A stretch of 64,000 nucleotides of DNA from contig RQTK01000022.1 of NCBI GenBank assembly GCA_003991915.1, positions 543,097-607,096 of the forward strand. Reading direction: 5' to 3'. This DNA comes from Elysia chlorotica. Taxonomy: Eukaryota > Mollusca > Gastropoda > Plakobranchidae. Position numbers and translations under genes: made by a program. The notes beneath the pieces are model-generated. The model did not search any database. It was not told the DNA's origin and was given only the letters and a program-made list of their open reading frames with translations. Below, piece by piece: positions 27,113-40,874 of the stretch. The first letter of the stretch is position 1; the number at the start of each line of letters is the position of its first letter.

Positions 27113-30100
27113 GGGGGAGGGAGTAAAGACAGACAGACAGGCAAAAAGTTGCTTAGCGTCCAACGCCAGCGCCATAGGCTGTATTGTGGATAGTCCCCAA
27201 GACTAACGTCTGACAAGTTAATGTGCTGCCACACGCGATATAATGCAGGGATGCAATGACTCTGTCTTAGCTGATCACATTAAACTGACACCGACTCAAC
27301 CAGTGGGAACGAAATCGCCCGAACCACGAACCTCCTGCGTCGGAAGCCGGCATTGGTTTTACAACAGCTTCGCTCACGGCAGTCATGTACGGAACATCGG
27401 GTAGCTATTTATTGAATTTGATCTTCAATCCCCGGAAGTACTGATTTACAATTAAATGATACCCCCCTCCCCCAGAAATATGTGATTGAAACAAGGCAAT
27501 AATTTCTAAAAATGATTAAAGCTGCAAATAAAAAATGGCCCAATTTTGAAAAAGTTGCGGCATAATTTTAGCCGTTTAGAATGAATTAAAACAAAAAGGT
27601 CAATGCAAGGTAAACAATTGTATAATTGGTATTGTAGTTTTGCTGACTAATACATTTGTGTTGTGATAAACTCGAATAATACAACAATTATAACTTAAGA
27701 CTCATCTCTAAACAGTTGCAAAAAGAGAGAAACAGACAAAGAAAGCTCAAGTGATGCTATGAATCCGTTTATAAATAAAGAGTATAAATTTCGATAATTA
27801 AAAAAAAACTTTAATTATAATGCCTACTTGGCATGGGTCCTGTAGAATATTAGATGGAACATCAGGAGTTGAGTGTTGAGAAAAAATATGAGCATGGCTT
27901 TGATGAGGTGACTCAAAGAAGGTTTTGGAGTACTCGATTAGAATAAGGTTCAAGTGCTGACGGAACAGTTCAATCACTGTTTATCGGTCGTAATCATAAA
28001 TATTACGTCATTACCTGTACTGCACAAATGAAATCATTCTGATACTGACTTAACCAATTTTAACTTGGGGGAAAAAACCACTGACATTCAGTCTTACTTC
28101 GACAGTTGTTTTATAATTTAAAATGCCAAGAATCGTTATCAGTCCATTATAGTCTATGTGGATTTTTTGCATAGGAACATTTTTTTTATTTCATAAAAAA
28201 AAAAAATAAATGTGAGGCAACCAGGGTGAATCAGGCACAAGTAGCTGATATAAGTTTTGAGCAAGAGCCCTCCAAACATGGAGAAATCACTTTCTATTAA
28301 CCTTATAAATAATTTAAAAAAAAAAAAAATTTTATCTCCCATTCAAGTGTAAGTTTTTCCCCCTCTTATAATAAACTGCAATATATGTATACATCTAAAT
28401 GCACTGTGATTAACTGAAAAAGTCCAAATTCCGACTTGAGCCTGATTCACCCTAATTGCATCACAAAACCAGTTGAATCTGCCCATGGCGACAACCCAAG
28501 AACACATGTAAACGTGGTTGTGTTGGGCATCAATGACTCGTATCTGCAACATTTTCCTACTGTCATGACGCAACTTTTTAAAAAGATTTCCCTTCTGACC
28601 TCCCCAAGTCATGCCCATTCCAATAAACAAAAGTGAAAAGAAGAACGTCGACACAAAACAGTGTTTTTAAGTGTTCTTGAGTCTTTCACAGGCCGAGTGT
28701 CTTAAGCCTACCCGATTTGTGCCCATTCCAATAAACAAAAGTGAAAAGAAGAATGTCGACACAAAACATAATTTTACGAGCTCAGTGTTTTTAAATGTTC
28801 TTGAGTCTTTCACAGGCCTATATATTCTCTTAGAGTGAACTGAATTCATCAATCCGATCTGCAGATAAATCAACATCGCTATGTCTGTCTGTTTCTCCCT
28901 CTTGTTAACTCCTGATATGATTAACTAAAAGATCTGTTTACACTCTTATCTCTATCAAAATATTACAGCAGCACATATTATCTGTCATCGTTCAATTCAT
29001 TGTGTATTTATTCTTAGGATCAGTTTGTCTCTCTCTCTCTATCCTCTCTGTCTCTCTCACCTGAGCTTTTTGGTTGTTTTGTTTTTTTCTTCTTTTAAAC
29101 ACAACAATTTCTTATAAATATATGTAAATTTTTTAGCACAGGGTTTGTGTTTACAACTTACGTAGAAATATTTTTTTACACTATTCATATAATTGTATAA
29201 AATTATATAACTTGATTAAAAACAAGACCAAATAAGGAAAGGCGATTTCTATCCATAGATATAGAGGAATGATGGTGAATTTGCTAGAATCATGTCATTC
29301 TCCAGTGTTGCAAACTAACAAAACCAATCAACAAAGTAGCCTAGATAACAGCAACCCACTCGCCCGCTCCATTGTTTACTAAAAATTATTTAGCCTAAGG
29401 CACCATAAGGACTAGCGAAACCTAACTAACCCTAGGCGTACAGTTAAAACTGTCAACACATTACTTCTTGGCGGATAGCCACTAGCGCATTATCTCTATG
29501 TCAATGGTACATTCCATCCAAGGAGCCCACATAGTATAATATTTTAGTTTGCGCTTTTACGAACTAAAAACAAAACAAAACTCCATTGCATTCGACCCTT
29601 GCCTTCTTTCCCAGACTCTTTTAGGCTTGGTAGAGACATCCAGTGTACTGTGGCTAGATCAAGAGATTGGCAAGTTTGGCGCATAGGGTAGCAGTGGCTA
29701 GATCGAGAGATCAGCACGTTTGCCTTGTCGATGGCTAGAACGGGAGCCAAAAAATCCGACAAGTACTGGCATATCGCTCACTGTAGGGAGTATCAACGTC
29801 TTGAGTCGTAATTATTGATAGTTAGCCCCAGCACTGATACTTCCAGTGCACTGCAATTATGTACTGGCAAAAACCATGGATGCCAGTGAGCTTAACAGGA
29901 GAGGGGCATTGATTGATTTTAAAACCAAGTTTATAAATTCATCACATATAATTTCATTAAGAAAATGTTACTAGATTGCATGTTTCAGGCAATATAACTC
30001 AAATCGATTTTAATGGAGATGAGTTTCGTTTGATTGTAGAACGGGTGTAGGGGTAAATTTTAACAGCTTAGATCTTGGTAGCCCTGGACCTGGTTTAATC

Positions 30101-30802
30101 TTTTAGAACTTTCTCAGAGGTATCTTGGAATGAATCAACAAGTACTCGATAGCATATAAATTTAATCATAAACTTAACCTTATTAAAGAAGTATTTCATA
30201 AACGTTTTCGTCCATAATCTTGGCATGTAGATCTAGATTCAATATCTAATCTAACTCTTAACTAAAAGTTTAAATTTTAAAAAAGTACATGCAAACTTAC
30301 CACAAAATGCACACCCTCGACACTCCCAAGTGCGTAACAATCTCCCCCATTACAGGCTCCTGTTAGAATCTGATGTCTATTCATGGTAAGACTTTTATGA
30401 TTTATTGAATTTGATCTTCAATCCCCGGAAGTACTGATTTACAATTAAATGATACCCCCCCTCCCCCCGAAATATGTGATTGAAACAAAGGCAATAATTT
30501 CTAAAAATGACTAAAGTTGCACATAAAAAATGGCCCAATTTTGAAAAAGTTGCGGCATAATTGTAGCCGTTTAGAATGAATTAAAAACAAAAAGGTCAAT
30601 CATCACTCAATGCAAGGTAAACAATTGTATAATTGGTATTGTAGTTTTGCTGAAATTCAATATCTAATCTAACTCTTAACTAAAAGTTTAAATTTTAAAA
30701 AAGTACATGCAAACTTACCACAAAATGCACACCCTCGACACTCCCAAGTGCGTAACAATCTCCCCCATTACAGGCTCCTGTTAGAATCTGATGTCTATTC
30801 AT
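4350..30802 (-). CDS. DMXL2: Rabconnectin-3 alpha / DmX-like protein, N-terminal part (16 coding exons, 3' end off the window)
   Basis: Large WD40 scaffold that with WDR7 promotes V-ATPase assembly (animal RAVE counterpart) on endosomes and synaptic vesicles; this role is family knowledge. Coding exons in transcript order: 30802-30719 or its copy 30384-30301, 20487-20362, 19025-18957, 13566-13488, 12075-11838, 11237-11171, 10762-10723, 10456-10321, 9669-9484, 8280-8105, 7773-7546, 6835-6702, 6549-6422, 5924-5585, 5072-4850, 4524-4350. All phases join without a stop, giving about 809 residues. Family hallmarks are HQILTGACNGGDCYALGS at the start, ASGCDIVILAS, HPRSVTGFEWRQTSKYMP, LHWMNNKDMEF, FSIHPVDGSFLVW and CSELILWQVMPVGPLS. 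An acidic serine/glutamate linker ends exon 11 (around residues 455-476). The last exon ends in phase 2 with a GTGTGT donor. The remaining roughly two thirds of the protein must lie left of position 1. DMXL1 and DMXL2 are a vertebrate split, so the symbol means family only. Confidence 0.93.
6951..7207 (-). mobile_element. tRNA-derived SINE copy 1 (DMXL intron 11)
   Basis: Shares with the other copies a tail read on the plus strand as GTTGGTTTAACG…CAACGTCAGCACTAT, a GGCTATAT…GTGGACGGG block and a GATCACATTATACTGACAC block. On the minus strand a decayed tRNA-like head lies at the high-coordinate end, with a B-box-like GGTCCAAATCTC. Confidence 0.75.
8641..8876 (-). mobile_element. tRNA-derived SINE copy 2 (DMXL intron 9)
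   Basis: Well-preserved copy. On the minus strand the head reads GTGGTCCAGGGGTAGAAC (A-box region), then AGTTCGAATCC (B box), followed by the shared SINE body and the GTTAAACCAACC end. Confidence 0.85.
9338..9364. repeat. (GAT)n microsatellite
   Basis: About nine GAT/ATG units inside DMXL intron 9. The Asp-rich ORF crossing it is an artefact of the repeat. Confidence 0.9.
10872..11001. repeat. Imperfect (AAT)n microsatellite
   Basis: About 130 bp of AAT/TAG/AAC-interrupted triplets in DMXL intron 6. Confidence 0.9.
12231..12724. repeat. Dispersed ~495-bp repeat, copy A (DMXL intron 4)
   Basis: Nearly identical, in the same orientation, to 22638-23134. Both start at TTTCTTTCAGTAAAGTATTT and end near TTGTTACTGGTTGCGCTC. 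No coding capacity, no clear terminal inverted repeats and no target-site duplication were seen. Class unknown. Confidence 0.85.
13488..13566 (-). CDS. DMXL2: DMXL exon 4 with a GC-AG intron donor
   Basis: The 79-bp exon reads KLDYRWFPTAELNADCF…LSWNVE. The only junction that keeps frame and family sequence (…WNVEG/SRLLTGGD…) puts the donor at GAAG|GCATGT (13487-13486) and the acceptor AACAG at 12076-12077. This is a GC-AG rather than a GT-AG intron. Confidence 0.85.
15031..15152 (-). mobile_element. Truncated SINE copy 3
   Basis: Keeps GTTGGTTGCCTAACATCAG, ATATAGGCTATAATGTGGA, GGTCAGATCATGCTGACACTG and the following ACTCAA. The middle part is deleted and the tRNA head is absent. Confidence 0.6.
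16966..16980. repeat. Poly-C tract (15 C)
   Basis: Uninterrupted C homopolymer; the exact length is likely to be a sequencing uncertainty. Confidence 0.9.
22638..23134. repeat. Dispersed ~495-bp repeat, copy B (DMXL intron 1)
   Basis: Sister of 12231-12724, with a few substitutions and small indels. Confidence 0.85.
24725..24893. repeat. Polypurine tract with (GA)n core
   Basis: About 170 bp, mostly purine on the plus strand, containing GATA units and ending in an uninterrupted (GA)n run at 24851-24893. The Ser/Leu-rich minus-strand ORFs here are artefacts. Confidence 0.85.
27075..27108. repeat. (GA)n microsatellite
   Basis: About 16 GA units next to the SINE copy at 27148. Confidence 0.9.
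27148..27365 (-). mobile_element. SINE copy 4 (DMXL intron 1)
   Basis: Contains TTAGCGTCCAACGCCAGCGCC, GGCTGTATTGTGGATAGTCC, GTCTGACAAGTTAATGTGCT and GATCACATTAAACTGACACC. The tRNA-like head at the right end is degraded. Confidence 0.75.
27408..27645. repeat. 238-bp segment copied at 30401-30653
   Basis: Starts TTTATTGAATTTGATCTTCA and ends GTAGTTTTGCTGA. The second copy lies exactly between the two DMXL exon-1 copies and differs by small indels, including about 13 extra bases. Confidence 0.85.
28222..28453. repeat. Foldback element with 22-bp inverted ends
   Basis: AGGGTGAATCAGGC plus eight further bases at 28222-28243 is matched in reverse complement at 28432-28453 with two mismatches. 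No target-site duplication is evident. Confidence 0.55.
28613..28818. repeat. Two-copy tandem duplication
   Basis: GCCCATTCCAATAAACAAAA … TCTTTCACAGGCC occurs at 28613-28694 and at 28721-28818. The second copy carries about 16 extra bases in the middle. Confidence 0.85.
30301..30384 (-). CDS. DMXL2: DMXL first coding exon, proximal copy (1a)
   Basis: Same 28 codons and the same GTAAGT donor as copy 1b, 418 bp downstream in the transcript direction. No clear 3' splice acceptor precedes the ATG, so it would be used only if transcription starts nearby or if it sits unspliced inside intron 1. Whether one or both copies are used cannot be decided from sequence. Confidence 0.8.
30719..30802 (-). 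CDS. DMXL2: DMXL first coding exon, distal copy (1b)
   Basis: 28 codons from ATG, ending in the donor GTAAGT, phase 0. It joins in frame to exon 2 at 20487 (…GVHFV then AYASGCD…). It is identical over the coding part to the copy at 30301-30384, and the surrounding ~165 bp is nearly identical too. It lies closest to the presumed promoter, so it may be the exon normally used. Both copies keep ATG and donor. Confidence 0.85.
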
Positions 30803-33277
30803 GGTAAGACTTTATGATATTGTACAAAGTTTGCATTAAATATAATCAATGTGTGTTATATGCAATTTAGACACATGATGAACAATTGATTTTCAACCCC
30901 AAAACACTGTTTGTTGTTGAATAACTTGGTCAGATGATCGGTGTTTCCTGCCACAGGGCGGCCATCTTGGAAAAATTATCTCAATTGTAATACCAGATTT
31001 TAGGGCTTCAGCTCAACGAATGCTAAATATTCAAATATTGATATTTACTTTTCCGAATTGGAAATGTTTACCACATATCATTTTAAGTTACCTAAGTTAA
31101 GTTTTGCAGTATCTTTCAGATGATAATCTTTATGTTACTTCGACCTTATGGTGGTTTCAATCCAGAGTATTCCAGACAAAGAAGAAAAGCACGCGCTCTC
31201 TAATGCTTCCGCGAACGTGCGCGCCACGACTACAGCGTAGATTACTACACTTGGAACAACAACAACAAACACACACACACAAAATGTTTTGTTGTGCTAA
31301 ATCATTATCTCATTCCTTTCTCTGTATTCACTCTGAACGTTCACTGGTACATTTTGATATTTGTTTAACGACCGATGCTAAATAGAACATAATATTATTA
31401 TATTCATTGGCATAAATAGATAAGACTAACTCCACAATCATGCCCTGCCCAACAAACGAAATTAACTTAAAATTTAATGGTCAGAGCACTTTATACCTTT
31501 GTATAAGGTCTGACAATTGTAGGCCTACGTTTTGGCATCCAGGATATGATTAGAAGCAGCTTCTTTCTACTGACTGAGTTACTCTCCCCCCTCCCCCTCC
31601 ATTTACAAAACCCGCTGCAATTCACCCATTCGATAACTAAGTCACACTCGCATGTGGTCAACCAGTAATGAACTAAATAAGACGCAACGCATTAAAATAT
31701 CCACGTTGTTGCATGGGTGATACTCGCACCACATGATTAGTTGATTACTTACTTGTGACATCAGATTTGAGAACAATTTTCGTCAAACGAATAGAAAATT
31801 AATGAGCAATCTTTCATTACGATTATAGTCCTTATGATTCCGACACACACAAACTTTCCCTGTAGCCAAAACATGAATAGACTCGCGCTGGTGGGATAGC
31901 GTTCGAAAAAAAAACACGAACTAATGAACCAGGTTTTAGTAGAGGCAGAGCGTTGAAATAGTTAGGTAGAATCGGTGCCGATCTGAGATGTCACATGATC
32001 TCAGTTTCAGTTATGAACTCTAAGGTGCCGTCACATCTACAAGTCAAAAGTTCTAATACCACAAAAAGCAACCACTTTTCGATCACATTAACTATAAGCC
32101 TACTTCGAATTATTGCTGGACATGGCCATAAAACTATTTCTCAAAATAATTTTTTTTAAATGTTATCTGTGAAGGTCGTGACGTCTGACTCAATCTCTAA
32201 TTTCCTTAATAATTGTTGTGAATACCAAAGCACCCTCATGGCAACTCTTTTTTGCGTTAGGCATGCTCCGAACTTAGTCGGTCATATTAAACATGTAGTG
32301 ACATGCACCTTACCAATTATAGGTGAACAAGCACAATGCAACCTGGTTGAACCAACAACCTTCCTATTAGAAGTCTCGCGTTCCTCCGTTGGGACACCTT
32401 GACTTGACTTACTGGACTTAGGCCCCTTCGTATAGCTGTTTTCAGACTCTTCTTTCTGGGATGATCTTACATTGTTGAGCAATTGAGATGTTTCCATTCT
32501 CCTCTGTTCTTGTCGATTATGCTTAGACTTTCGAAATCCGTTCTTGTGTATAAATTATATGACCAATGTGTGTGGTTTGCCCTGTTGAGGTCTTACCTGA
32601 GTGTTGAAACCATTAGTGTATTTGGTGTCCCTCTTCTTTTGGTGGCATGTAGCTCGAAATGTTTTACCACCGAAAAGTCTCCATTTTGTTTTCAGGATAA
32701 TAAGGCATATTGTGTTTTTTAAAGCAACTCTTTTAAGTGTTATGATTTTTGCGTTAAAATCGTTCTTGGTTGTGCAATGAAAGTAAATAATTAATTTTAT
32801 GCTCATCCTGTTTTATTGTAGCCGGTGTTCCACAATTATCAAACAGCGGTGGGACACCACACCCTCCCCATAATTTTTCAAGGTACGAACGTTTCGACCT
32901 TATAGAACTAAGTGAGACAAGGTTATTTTTAAATAGTTCCAACCTGAGCTTCTCCTACCCCATCTCTCAAAGGTCTTCAAAGGATTGAATGCACGTTCTA
33001 AACATAATTTGTAATTTTTATGATATAAAATTTTCACCGAGGCGTTTTGAGCGTGGGGTTTCACATCGATATATCACTGTATCCGTCGAAATAAACAAGG
33101 CTCTAAATGATAGCCAGTGGCTGTCGCTTAAACTGCCTCGTTTGAACTGGAGTTCAGCTTGCAAGTAAGGATGGTTTCAACCAAACAAGTTAACAGGCTC
33201 GAACGTTTGAGCCACATGCGCTGATCGTGCGGGTGCAGGCTCTGGCGAGCCGGTTACGACTGTTAGACTAAAATAAC

Positions 33278-33412
<135 letters not shown>

Positions 33413-33974
33413 TTGCCTTTAAACGTTTGAAAGGCAATGATAAAATTATTACAGGACATGTGTGGTTCACAAACACTTCTACTCTTCCCATCTCGTATTA
33501 TTCATCTATACAGCGCGCTCGTCTAGATCTAAGGCCAGACTGGTCTTCTATGTTTATTAGTAAATTCCTTATGAGACGAATGTTCAGTGTAACCACGTCT
33601 TCAACTTGGAGCAACGGCTGATCGTTGAATTATTACGTCATGAAACATCCCTATTAACGTGCTCTTCTCTATCTCGTTGTTAAAAGACTACAGAGACAAA
33701 GTTTAAATGTATCCGTAGTCAAATCGCGGTTAACCATTAACCAAAGCGTTGATTGCATTTAGATATATATTATAACATTTCTTTTTTGCTCCCTCTTTGC
33801 GACAATGCGCCTGACTCTAAATTTAGACCGAAGAGAAGGATCGCAGGGGGAAGATTTGGGGGGGGGGGGTTTTAACCGAAACCATTCCTTTAAAAAAAAG
33901 TCACATACTAGTCTCTTTGACTTTCGACCATCGCTTTTAGCTTTTATTCATGTTTTTAGAAATGCACGTACAAA

Positions 33975-33977
33975 GCG

Positions 33978-34022
<45 letters not shown>
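33975..34022. repeat. (CG)n(CA)n microsatellite
   Basis: GCGCGCGCGC followed by about 19 CA units; alternating purine-pyrimidine DNA of the kind that can form Z-DNA. Confidence 0.9.
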
Positions 34023-34025
<3 letters not shown>

Positions 34026-34978
34026 GATACATATAGAATGAAATTGTATCAATCTATAGACAACAGTCAACAGTATCTAACTATCTTTAATTATACAAAA
34101 CAAAAGTGTTATGAAAACAAGAACACAAGAAAGTTTTGACTTTTAGAGTTAAAAAGAAAAGAGAGAAAACGACAACAACAACAACAAACAAAACAAACAA
34201 AACAACAAGCAAACAAACGTGATTACAACGGATATATCTAGATTAGTTGTGAAATATTTTTTGTTTATACAATTTTTTTCTGATCGAAAAACAATGGAAA
34301 TTGCTAAATGTCTGTTTTTTACAGGTGCTTTGTAATGTTACATTCATTTAACAATATAAAGGAATCAATCAGCAACTAACTCCATGTGTTGATATAAAGT
34401 TTGTGAAAAGAAAGAACAAGGCGTAAAAAAATCATTAAAAGTACATGCACAGTATCAATGGTCAGTAATTGATCGAGCTGTAAGGAGAAGAGAAACGATG
34501 CAGCAGGGAGAAAAACAAGACAGCAAGCCGAGGAAGGCACACACATCCACATCCACAAACAAACCAACAACAACAAACAAAAGCAAAAACAAAACATGCG
34601 CGTTTGTTTAAGCCATTTGTTGTTTAATGGGATTGGTAGGAAAAACTAGGAATGGGCATTCTAGTCTGTGACACATTGATGGCACACGTGGCACACACCT
34701 AGATCTAATTGTTCATAAGAAAACTAGGCTAATCGAGGCTTACATCTACTTGCTCTATCATTCACTTCGCCGCAGACAGAGAGAGAGGAGGATATACGTC
34801 GAAACATGAAGCCAACCACCCTTCCTCATTTCCAGTTAGGAGAAAGGTCAATCTCACCGGTTCGCTCGCGGCTCTTATGGTTAAACGGGAACATAATCTC
34901 ATAAGACATTTTACCAAAGCTTAGAGAGCGAACCGCGCTCTGTGGTGGTTGAAAGGTGAAAGCCATCTTAGCCGGTTG

Positions 34979-34990
34979 CGAACCGGTTCG
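34979..34990. promoter_or_regulatory. Perfect 12-bp palindrome CGAACCGGTTCG
   Basis: Contains AACCGGTT, the known core of Grainyhead/CP2-type factors. Related words recur within 34855-35035. It lies about 590 bp upstream of the TEX261 ATG. Function is inferred only. Confidence 0.35.
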
Positions 34991-35578
34991 AACGGTTGAA
35001 CCAAGGAAAGAAATCAAGAACCGCGGCTCTAAAGAAAAAGCGTAACTATCTCAGCACTACTTGCAAGGGGCTAAAATCTGCAGTGGACTGAGTGGGCGTG
35101 TCTCCTGATTAAACATTTTGATGTTTATTAAGCTTTCCATCAAGTAGCTAAAATATATTCAATAGCTATGTACGTAATTTAATGAGGTATCCACTGTACC
35201 TGACTGTTTCTAGAAGTTCCGGGGATTTCCAAGGTTCCCAACTGCTCGTCTTGAAGAACCTTTGGGACTAACTAACGAAACACATCCTCCCACCCCCGTG
35301 TCCCCGAAGGAACATTATACAACGAAAATATGGCCATACTTTGCTCATTTTGGCAAGAAGGTGACAGGCTTCGAAGCTTCAGTCTAGCCTAAGGGAGATC
35401 ACTCTTGTCAAAATCTATGTGACAACAATGATGTTTGACCCAACATTAACGGCTCCAGTTCTTTTGTGATGACTTCAACAAAATCATAAATTGTGGGACA
35501 TTTCATTTAAGTTTCGCTCAAGAACAGAATACACACTGTACCAAACTTGCATAAGAAACGAAGCAACGCGAAGATATA

Positions 35579-39726
<4,148 letters not shown>

Positions 39727-40531
39727 TTACATCTTGATTTCCATAAACTATCAAGGACTTTTAAGAAGTATTATTAAATTAGAAGGAAGGTTAAAAGGTT
39801 TCAAATAAGTCCCTACGAATTGGATAATGTAATTAATATTTCTTTTAAAAAGGTAATAGACACTTAGTTCTGACTCCTGTATGCCACTAAAATGAAATAG
39901 AAATGTATAGATATTTCAAAAGTTTGTTCAATATGTTCAGTGTCTAAATCACCGTTCGATTTTTTTCTGAGTATCAGACTCATAAGGTTCTGATATAAGT
40001 GCTTTATGTACAAACTTTTGCTTGATGGAATCAAGGCATTGTAGTTAGATGAATGTATTAGTGATCCTTCAGTTTGAAATCCCCTTCATTTTTATCATGT
40101 ATTTTATTCTCTGTGTTTAAAACAGTCTAATGAAAACATATCAACTTTAGAAATTATCTTCAGGATTTGATGACGACAGAAATTCTACATCTCATCATTT
40201 TTAAAGTGGGTGAAACTGATACAAATTTAGGATTGAAAAGCACCAATTAAATCTTAATATCAAAATGTAGCTAAATGAATCATCTGGGCTTTTTCCAAGT
40301 AATCAAAAGGGGAAAAATTCTGACTTGAAGCAGAATTCAAATCAAAAAGGTTTTTTTTTCTTTCTGCATGACTATTATTAACCTTAAAAGAAAAAAACAA
40401 TACGTCTGTCATCATCATTTTGGTCATTTTCGATTTGAAATTAATGTGAACTGGGTAACTTCTTGTAACTAACTAGGTATGTAATATATGCATGTAACTA
40501 ATTATCTCCCAAATTAGTCTAATAATTACAA

Positions 40532-40537
40532 AATAAA
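40532..40537 (+). terminator. Candidate TEX261 polyadenylation signal
   Basis: AATAAA about 800 bp after the TEX261 stop. An ATTAAA variant at 39773-39778 is nearer the stop. The sequence cannot tell which is used. Confidence 0.35.
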
Positions 40538-40828
40538 CTAAACTAAAATTGCTAAACCTTGTCTAAGTTTTTAGTAATGTGATACTTGTTCTCAGTGCCT
40601 GTTAATTAGTCTTCTCACATGAAAAACACAAAAAAAACAACACCAAACTCTTCAGCTAGCTTGAATAATGTTCACAAGACTTGAAAATACCACATTTATG
40701 TCTGCATTTATTATTTTTTTTTAAAGCTATGATTCAGTGTTATCAAACACCTAGTACATTTTCCATGATTCCTTCTTGTCATTTCTTGTTCCCTCTGTAT
40801 TCTCTAAGTGTGTGTTGAGTTTGTCCTT

Positions 40829-40830
<2 letters not shown>

Positions 40831-40872
<42 letters not shown>
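40831..40872. repeat. (CT)n microsatellite
   Basis: About 20 CT units; the Ser/Leu-rich ORF over it is an artefact. Confidence 0.9.

Positions 40873-40874
<2 letters not shown>

Larger units (their letters stand above)
20488..30300 (-). other. DMXL2: DMXL intron 1 (9.8 kb), repeat-rich
   Basis: Between coding exon 1 and exon 2. From about 21.3 to 23.6 kb the DNA is less AT-rich than its surroundings but shows no recognised exon. It holds a dispersed repeat copy, a polypurine/(GA)n tract, a second (GA)n, a SINE, a foldback repeat, a tandem duplication and the 238-bp source or sister of the filler at 30401. A patch at 25710-25950 has unusually open frames (see findings). Confidence 0.6.
30237..30819. 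repeat. Direct ~165-bp duplication carrying DMXL exon 1, with a templated filler
   Basis: 30237-30402 and 30655-30819 are nearly identical. The intervening 30401-30653 is a copy of 27408-27645. Each duplicated block includes the ATG exon and its donor. Confidence 0.9.
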
